Shown: piece by piece, positions 56,945 to 64,000 of the stretch
Numbering within the stretch: the first letter of the stretch is position 1
Layout of the letters: each line of letters starts with the position of its first letter
Assembly (NCBI GenBank): GCA_047967505.1
Contig: CM106538.1
Length of the DNA stretch: 64,000 nucleotides
Direction: 5' to 3' (one strand)
Origin: Dipteris shenzhenensis
Taxonomy: Eukaryota > Polypodiophyta > Polypodiopsida > Gleicheniales
Program-made: the position numbers and the translations under genes
The notes under the pieces: generated by a model
Seen by the model: only the letters and a program-made list of their open reading frames with translations
What the model was told of the DNA's origin: nothing
Databases searched by the model: none

Positions 56945-59900
56945 ATGGAGCAATCAACTAATGTGGGGGCTATCCTAAATGACTCTGAGATTAGAGCATG
57001 GGTCTCTGATGTCACTTTGAATTTGAAAGGAAAGGAATATAGCCCCAATGGCTTTGGTAGGTGGACTCGATATCACATGGGAAGAAGAGCTTGGTTTCTT
57101 CATCAAAAGGAAAAGAGACTCTTTCTACTTATGTCAAAAAGGGAGTTCAATGATGTTGAAGATCCATGGGATGCTACTTTCTTCAAAAAAGATATGACTT
57201 CAAGCCTTGTAGTAGGCATAATGATAGAGCCAAAAGAGACTTTTATGAATATTTTCACAAAGAGTTCAGATCCTGAAGTTGGCGGTCTTCATTTTGTTGT
57301 GTCAAGGAGAGACTCAAAGACCTTTGTGATGCCTCCTCCTCAATGATCAAAGTTTCCAGAGCTGCAAAGTGCATTGGAGGCTCTTGCATATACTTGGGAG
57401 CAATTTCCTAGTGTGGTGGCAAAAAGGATGCATGCATAGATAATGTTTGAGTGCTTTCAAGATGCATAATATGCTCTTCATTTTCAAGGATCGTCACAGG
57501 AAGGAGATCAAGCTCAGACTTCAATGTAGGGACAAGAAGAACATGCACACTGTCACAAATGTGTAGAACATGAGTGCAAACTTCTAGAGCAAGAAATGGT
57601 GGATGTAATTAAGGATGATGAAACACAAGCCTTGAGTGCATGGGAATTAAAAAAAATTGAAGAAGATCAAGGTCGATCCACTTCAGTTATGCTAGAAGCT
57701 CTTGCTAGCAAACCACGACGTGAAATGCAAAAGGCTAGTACTGCAAGAGCCACGGTTCCAAGTAGTAAAAAAAGGCATCGTCCCACTGTAGAGAAAGATC
57801 ATGTGGATGAAAAACGGTTAAAAGAAGAGAAAGATGAAGAAGACTCAGAACCCGAGGCTAAAGATGATCAGGATGAACTCACATCAATCAAAAATCTTAA
57901 TCTGCATCTTAATGAAGCAGTAACAGATGATGATGTGGGATATATCTAGGGTCAAAGGACGTGGTTTGTGAATGCCAAAGATGTGGAAGCTGCAGCTGTC
58001 TTTACTAATAGCCGAAGCCTTGATATATCCTATGCACTGCAAATATACGAGGCTTTGAGAGATGGAAAGAAACCTGTGGCAAGCAATGTGGTCCTGTGCC
58101 CAATAATGTTCTGTCCAATTAAAAATAGCTTTCTGGATCAAATAACATTTACAGGGCCTACACATTTCGAGGAAACCTTCAGTCAATTCCTTAAAGACAC
58201 TCTTAGAAATATTCCACATGAACAAGGCGAAGAGGCACAAGGTGAGAATATGCTAAAGGAAGCAAAGAAGGAATTCCTCCTTCATTGCAGATTCCAGCCC
58301 ATCGATGGTCAACATTGGGCTTATGCTTGTAATCAGATCGCAAAAGAAGCAAAGGAGGTCAAAAGACTCATTTCAGAACAATTTGCAAAGATAAGTTCAT
58401 TCCATTATTATCCTACAACAATCTGTTTATTCAAGCATGAGATCAAGTATTTGATTGAGTTCGAAAGACTTAATCATTATGTCCATGGAAAGCGTAAGAT
58501 ATCCTCAACATCAGGGGTCTTACAGAAGGCAAGGGTTATATGGACAACATTTGGTTCTCCAAATCTTGATTTGAAGCGAAAGGTCACAAAAGCAGACGCC
58601 GACACACTCACAAACTTCTATACTTCTTTGAGTGCAGTTGTGCCAAGGGGAACTCAAGAGCGAGAAGAAGATATGACAAGCCTCAAGGTGGTGAGGAACA
58701 GATATGCCGACTACACTTCTATGATATTTTGTCCTGTTGAAGTGTTCAATGAGATGCTTGAAACGTGCATTGCTTGTGAGCGTGGACAATTGACCTATGA
58801 AGCTCCTTTGTTTATCTCCGGAAAGTCAAAGGTAATGGATAAGAAGGAGTTGACGGCAAGGATGTGGAGGCCTATAAAGTACTTACCTGACAAGTATGCA
58901 TCCATGGCAGCACAAAAACTTTTAAAGAAAGAATGGTTTTTTGGAAAGAAAGACAAAGACCACTGCATGGAAGAATGCATCAATGTACAGGTGAGGCATG
59001 ATGCAGTGCATAGTGCCATTAAGTATTTGCTGTCAGAGAAACAAATTCCACTTACTCATTGTAACATTGACTATAATGTGGTCAAGCATATAGCTTCTTT
59101 GTCAACACCCAAGGTAAAGCTATGGGCAAACAGGTGGATTAAAAAGGATGAAGATGGGTCAGAAATAGTAACCTCTTACATGAGAAAAGAAATCCCACAA
59201 CAACTGGTTGCATATGTGGAAAGATTAATCAGCGAGATAAGGATGCCGACAGATATGCACCAAAGCTTTCAATTCAATGTAGAGGTTACATCAGAGTCTG
59301 GAAAGCTTGTGAACTTCAAGGGAGTTTCAGAAAATGACTTCATCAAGAATGAGTCAGCATGGAATAAGCCACAACTGTTCTTTATCAATGAAGTTTCTAG
59401 CGATGATATCCATAACTTCATTGATAGAATAATATATACCACCATTAGCAAAGTGGCAACTTGCAACATTGTCATTTTTGTTGATAAAAAAGAAAAAGAA
59501 GCCATGCAGGTTACTCTAGAGCGAGCATATTCATAAGATTTGAAGATGATCTATAGTGGTGTTTATGTAGCAAAGAGAGGCAAGAGAGAGTGTGGCATAG
59601 CGATTCAATCTCTTGAATCATTCTTCTTGTGTATGTGGAGTCCCAACCCTGATCACTTCTTACAAAAGAACATAAGAGGGAATTCAAATAATTTGAGATT
59701 GATGCTAGAAGAGCAAGATATTCCCAGCTCCATACATTATCAAAAAAACAACTATGGAAGTCCTGCAAAAAGTGGGAGTCTCTTGCTTAACATGATGGAG
59801 AATTTGCTACCGGCAGGTTGGGAGGTCACCTTGTGCAAGATGGGATATTTATTTGAGGATCTCCTTAGAAAAGGCAACTCCACAAATATTATTGAAAACA

Positions 59901-60151
59901 AGCATTTCATGGCTTATTTTTAGCTTCAAGCAGATCTAACCACAGGCTATGAAAAAGAGATAGAGCACAAGGACACTAATGACATGGATGATTACCTTGA
60001 AGATCATAATGTCCCAGTTGATGATGATGAAAAGATTGACTTACATGACCCATTCAGAGAGAGGTTGGTGGATGAAGAGAAAGATGATGATGTCTTTGAT
60101 AATTATGGCTCGCAGGGTTATGTAAAAAGGCCACTACGACAATACTTAGCG
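56945..60151 (+). pseudogene. large unfamiliar protein gene with seven in-frame stops (possible ParB-like motif)
   Basis: One reading frame of 1069 codons from ATG 56945 to a GT donor at 60152, with no frameshift. It is broken by TGA 57344, TAG 57437, TAA 57467, TAG 57527, TAG 57947, TAA 59534 and TAG 59921. Regions: an N-terminal ~130-residue segment (RAWVSDVTLNLKGKEYSP, WTRYHMGRRAW), a charged linker with a basic KKRHRP, and a large domain from 57960. That domain reads DVEAAAVFTNSRSLDISYAL, then PIDGQHWAYAC (about 58298), a Lys-rich middle and a C-terminal block with SGVYVAKRG and NLRLMLEEQDIP. The order of a VxxCPI strand and a G-x-H motif in a helix faintly recalls ParB/sulfiredoxin folds; that is inference only. 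An acidic tail leads into the splice to the Ulp1-like exons. I recognise no transposase. It could be part of a mobile element carrying a Ulp1 gene. Confidence 0.6.
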
Positions 60152-60243
60152 GTATGAACTCTCTATTTCTCAACTAAATACAATTTTTTAAATAAGATTT
60201 AAATTTAAAGATAATGAATCTAATCTCTCATATTTGTTTACAG

Positions 60244-61392
60244 GCAATAGAGGGAGAAGAAATGGATGAAGTCAATATGGAGGCACTCCCTTCTACTTCA
60301 GCAATGCAACCACCTCTAAATTTGATTGAAGAATCCCATGAGCACAAGAGCTTTAAAGACAACATGGAAAAGCAGAATGACCGCAAACATAGAATACAAG
60401 CTATCACAAAGACCCATTCTGCAAATTTAGCTGCATTGGATAAAATGGAGAGCTCATTTGAAGTTAGGATCGTTTTGAAACGAGAACCTCAGTATTTGAG
60501 CTTTGGTAGAGAGGAGGTTTCAATCCTCTCCAATCCTTTAAAAGAGGTTAATGACAATGTTATCCTGGCCATTCTCAGGTAACGTTTGTTTATTTGTTGC
60601 TACTTCAATGAGCTAACATTTGTTTATTTGTTTACAGTGTAGTTATATATCAGTTTCCTAGTGCAGAATGCAAATCAATTCTATGAGCTAACGTTTGTTT
60701 ATTTCTTGGTGCAATGTAGTTATTTCTCAGGTTCCTAGTGCAGTAGTGTAGAATCGTGTCTACATGCTCGTCGATGCTCTCCTTTCTTCTATTTTTAGCT
60801 CTCCTCAAAAGAATATAGAAGACGTTTGTACCTCGTTAAGCCCTTTGAATTTAGATGGGGTGCGAGTCATCTTTATGCCTTATCATGAGGAGTAAGTATC
60901 AACTCCAACCTTATTTTTACTATTTCTTTGGCAAGTTTGTGTAAAACAACAATCATTTTTATTCTGGTCATGTAGCTCACATTGGAGTCTGATCGCTTGG
61001 GACCTTGAAGTCAACCATTTGTGGTTTGTGAATTCAATGGAAGGGAAGGCTATCATGCCAACTCCCCAAGGTAATTATTCTCTTAATATTTTTGTTACTT
61101 TCTTATTTTGTATCTTATGATCATGACATATTAATATATTTAATATGTCATGATGGACAGTGCTACATATCGGCTAGTATCTGCTATCAGAACAACCACA
61201 GAGCAACAAGACCAAGTAGAATTCAAACGACGTCTACCAGTGGAGCAAAAAGATGGGCATAGTTGTGGGTGGAGAGTTGCCTACAACTGCATGTTGTTTC
61301 TTAGAGAGATTTTTGATTTGGAGTTACCATTCAAAATGGAATTGTATACAGAAGCCGATCTACTAGCATTTCGGGCTGAGAGTATTGCCTAA
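60244..61392 (+). pseudogene. Ulp1-like C48 cysteine protease, copy 1
   Basis: Ulp1/SENP proteases cut SUMO-like proteins from their targets. Exons: 60244-60578 (SSFEVRIVLKREPQYLSFG ... EEVSIL), about 60700-60890 (YMLVDALL ... GVRVIFMPYHE), 60976-61070 (SHWSLIAWD ... LWFVNSM) and 61161-61392 (VEQKDGHSCGWRVAYNC). His of HWS, the upstream Gln and Cys of DGHSCGW match the family, but the usual acidic residue after the strand is Asn (VNSM). Damage: TAG at 60749, where copy 3 has Gln, an altered acceptor (GTGCAA for GTGCAG) near 60714, and a short deletion before the stop compared with copy 3. It is joined by splice phase to the gene upstream, so one transcript may have encoded both. Confidence 0.78.
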
Positions 61393-61835
61393 TTGCTACC
61401 ATTGGGAAATAACTTGAAAAATATGACTACATTGCAGCATGTATAAAACCTTATCTTTATACTTGTATGCTTGTTCAAGCCTTTAATTGGGATGCGTAAA
61501 TCTCATAACTTTTTTATATTTTCCTCCAAGAGGAGAAGAGACTGAGTCTAATGAAAGCATGCTATCTTTATACTTCTATGATTATTTAAACATTTATTTT
61601 TATTTGGGATATGTAAATCTCATAACTTTTTAAAATTTTCCTCCAAGAGGAGGAGAGACTCACTCTAATGAAAGCATGTATGAAACCTTACTTTTTAAAT
61701 TTTTGCTCCAAGAGGAGGAGAGACTCACTCTAATGAAAGCATATATGAAACCTTATCTGCTTATTTAAGCCTTTATTTGGGATGTGTACATCGCATAACT
61801 TTTTTATATTTTTATAACAAAAGGAGGATGTAGAA
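61393..61835. repeat. spacer with a tandem 3'-tail repeat
   Basis: Three copies of (C)TCCAAGAGGAG(A/G)AGAGACT(G/C)A ... TAATGAAAGCAT at about 61527, 61643 and 61708. They match the tail of Ulp1 copy 3 (AGGAAGAGGATACTGAGTCT, 63907), so the end of the gene has been amplified. Confidence 0.75.
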
Positions 61836-62850
61836 GACATAGCAAGTGAAGAAGAATATGATGTAGACTACTCTCTCAATAAGATGAGTCATGAAAATAT
61901 GACTCTATTGTAGCAGATTGGAAGTTCATTCACCGCTATGTTGTTAATTCGACAACAACCTCATTTTTTTGAATTTGGTGAAGAAGAGATTTTAATTCTC
62001 TTGAATCCTAAGAAAGAGGTTAATGTCAAAGTCATTACAACCATCCTCAGGTTTGATGCAGCCTTTTCCTTGGCTTTATACTTTGCTTATTTTGATTAAA
62101 CCCAAGAAGCTAATACTTTTTTTAAAAAAAAAGTAATGTTATAGCAAATTTTCCTCAAAATATACAAAGTGTTTCATATATGCCCGATCCTCTTATTTCG
62201 GAAGTGCTTAGCAACAAAGAAGAAACCATAGAGGATGTTTGCAAGTGGTTAAAGCACGTTCCTATGAATGAGGCACGAGTTATCTTTACAGCATATTATG
62301 AGAAGTAAGCATCAAACCCTACTTGTTTTTTCTATTGCATTGCTAGAATTGTCTCAAACACAGTAATTATTCTTTATTGATAATGCAGCTCACATTAGAG
62401 TTTGGTAGTCGTGGACATCTTTGCTAAGAAGTGCTTCTTTGCCAACTCAATGACATCCGTCCATGGCACTGTGTTAGAGTAAGTATAGACCACTTGTTGT
62501 CACTTCTTGACATGTAGATTGATATGCAATGCACATATTCACTGTTGTTATATGTTTTGATGTGTGGATCAGCTCGAAAGTTAGTAGGTGCTATCGACAC
62601 AATAATGCAGCAATGTGACTTGGCACAACAAATAGAGTATATAACATGTCGGGTATCACATCAAGAGGATAGCCACATCTATAATTGTGGATGGAGGGTG
62701 GGCTACAATTGCTTTTTGGTACTTGGTGAAATTTTTGAGATACAAAATGACACCACACTGTCAACATATACGGATTTGCATCTCTATGCATTTATAACAT
62801 GTACCATTCGAGCAATCATTAAGGGCGACATTATGGACCCTCCCACAAGG
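61836..62850 (+). pseudogene. Ulp1-like C48 module, copy 2
   Basis: Same exon order as copy 1: GSSFTAMLLIRQQPHFFEFG (61917-61977), ISEVLSNKEETIEDVCKW ... ARVIFTAYYE (about 62135-62305), then SH-stop-SLVVVD ... CFFANSM (62390-62480), then a Cys exon reading NCGWRVGYNCF (62685-62720) and an acidic tail. TAG at 61911 replaces a likely Gln and TAG at 62396 replaces the Trp of HWS. The HSCG block is altered to IYNCG, though the Cys is kept. It is the most decayed of the three copies. Its tail runs on in frame into copy 3 (SSFNVRVMIQHRPQYLEFG). Confidence 0.75.
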
Positions 62851-63945
62851 CAAATAGATAATGGCTCAGAGGAGTGCGAATTAAATGCCGTCAAAGAGTC
62901 AAAGGGGATAGAAGACCTCAACTCTACAAACATGGCTTCATTGGAAGAATTGGGAAGCTCTTTTAATGTTAGGGTTATGATTCAACATAGACCTCAGTAT
63001 CTTGAATTTGGGGGAGAGGAGATTTCAATCCTCTCTAGAGCTTCAAATGAGGTCAATAACAATGTTATGATGGCCATTCTCAGGTTTGATACAAACTTTT
63101 TCTCTGCTTGATAATTCAATATTTTGATTAAATCTAATAAGCTAATATTCATTTATTTGTTGGTGCAGTATAGTTATCTCACGATTTTGTAGAGCCGTAC
63201 AAAACCGTGTGTATATGTTGGACTCCCTCCTTTCTCCTATACTTAGCGATAGCAGAAAGACGATAGCCGATGTTTGTAAATGGTTACAGCCTTTACATTT
63301 ACATGGCGTGTGAGTCCTATTTATGGCATATCACGAGATGTAAGTATCATGGCAACCTTTATTTTCATCTTATACAGGCAACATTGTGTTAAATAATAAT
63401 GGTTCTTGATTATTCGTGTAGGGAACATTGGAGTTTGGTGGTTTGGGACCTTGGAGACAACTATTGTTGGTTTATCAACTCGATTGCAGGCTTTCATGGC
63501 TCAGTGCAAACGTAAGTATTCTATTAATCTGTTGTTACTTCTATATTATGTACCTTATGTAATAGACACACTAAGTTTTTTTAATATGTCATGATGAGCA
63601 GGTCGATTGAGAAGTTGGTATCTGCTATCAGAGAAACAGGACAGTACAAAGACTCGCTAGACTTCTAAAAGCGTTTAGTAGTAGAGCAGGAAGATGGGCT
63701 TAGTTGTGGGTGGAGAGTTGCCTATAACTGCATGTTGATTTTCAAAGAAATTTTCTCATTTAAGCCACAGGTCTCATCGGAAGACTCTTTGGAGCTCAAA
63801 TATTCAGAGGAGGATATACAATTGTTTAGGGCTGAAATCATTTGAGACCTAATTGCTGCCATTAGAATACAACGTGCAACTGAAGCAATATCAGAGCTTG
63901 CATTTAAGGAAGAGGATACTGAGTCTACTTGAAAGCACTGCACAC
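62851..63945 (+). pseudogene. Ulp1-like C48 module, copy 3
   Basis: Exons: 62851-63084 (SSFNVRVMIQHRPQYLEFG, EEISILSRA), 63170-63338 (ISRFCRAVQNRVYMLDSLL ... LFMAYHE), about 63421-63510 (EHWSLVVWD ... WFINSI) and 63601-63930 (VEQEDGLSCGWRVAYNC). His, Gln and Cys are kept, and the Asp position is again Asn. TGA at 63311 (likely Arg CGA) and TAA at 63666 interrupt it. It is otherwise the best-preserved copy and shows what copies 1 and 2 have lost. The region continues to the window edge with KEEDTEST and a stop. Confidence 0.78.
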
Positions 63946-64000
63946 TATAGAATTAGAGACTCAGTGTACACCTACAACACCACAGCCTCCACTGGAAGCA

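Noticed and set aside
56945-61392. Alternative nuclear code with TAA/TAG as glutamine
   Set aside because: The intact 1459-codon copia ORF has no in-frame TAA or TAG, and a TGA (57344) also interrupts the frame at issue.

Overview
The window looks like nuclear DNA from a repeat-rich land plant. The evidence is Ty1/copia and Ty3/gypsy elements primed by plant-type tRNA sites, a spliced glycoside hydrolase family 1 (GH1) relic with the plant intron layout, a hAT transposase relic, a ~180-bp satellite with higher-order structure, and very long CT/GA microsatellites. I cannot name the species. A seed-free plant or gymnosperm with a large genome fits, but this is inference. No bacterial-style operons, rRNA, tRNA or CRISPR array were seen. 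Almost everything is mobile or tandem-repeat DNA. Only one long coding region is intact: the gag-pol ORF of a copia element (257-4636, minus).

Layout: (1) 1-8056: a young copia element (Copia-A) inserted inside the integrase end of a decayed chromovirus, whose 3' LTR probably runs to about 8056. (2) 8057-11320: palindromic TATA-like repeats, a TG/CATG microsatellite and gene-poor DNA. (3) 11324-16512: a multi-exon GH1 beta-glucosidase pseudogene whose intron phases still match. (4) 17247-26446: a hAT relic, a second copia relic (Copia-B), a lone LTR, a gypsy gag-protease relic and a truncated second copy of Copia-A inserted in it. (5) 27702-42359: two inverted copies of a ~1.3-kb LTR with an arginine/aspartate-type primer site. 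The first is interrupted by a complete non-coding LTR element (TRIM/LARD-like). Between them lie a gag relic and two tandem arrays. (6) 43653-49972: about 35 monomers of a 182-bp satellite arranged as trimers of 546 bp. (7) 50215-55770: a polypurine tract of more than 4.5 kb studded with about twenty GC-rich palindromes. (8) 56945-63940: an unfamiliar large protein-coding region followed by three tandem copies of a Ulp1-type (C48) cysteine protease module, all carrying nonsense mutations.

Two themes link the parts. First, most nonsense codons in the decayed genes are one C-to-T (or G-to-A) step from a sensible codon, often CAG, CAA, CGA or TGG. This is most extreme at 56945-60151: seven in-frame stops in 1069 codons and no frameshift. 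It fits cytosine methylation and deamination of silenced repeats. Second, insertions are nested deeply enough that their order can be read: the TRIM in a Tat-type LTR, Copia-A in a chromovirus, and Copia-A in a gypsy gag gene. The best candidate for something undescribed is the 57-64 kb locus. It pairs a large protein containing a possible ParB-like motif with a triplicated Ulp1-like domain in which the usual catalytic Asp position reads Asn.
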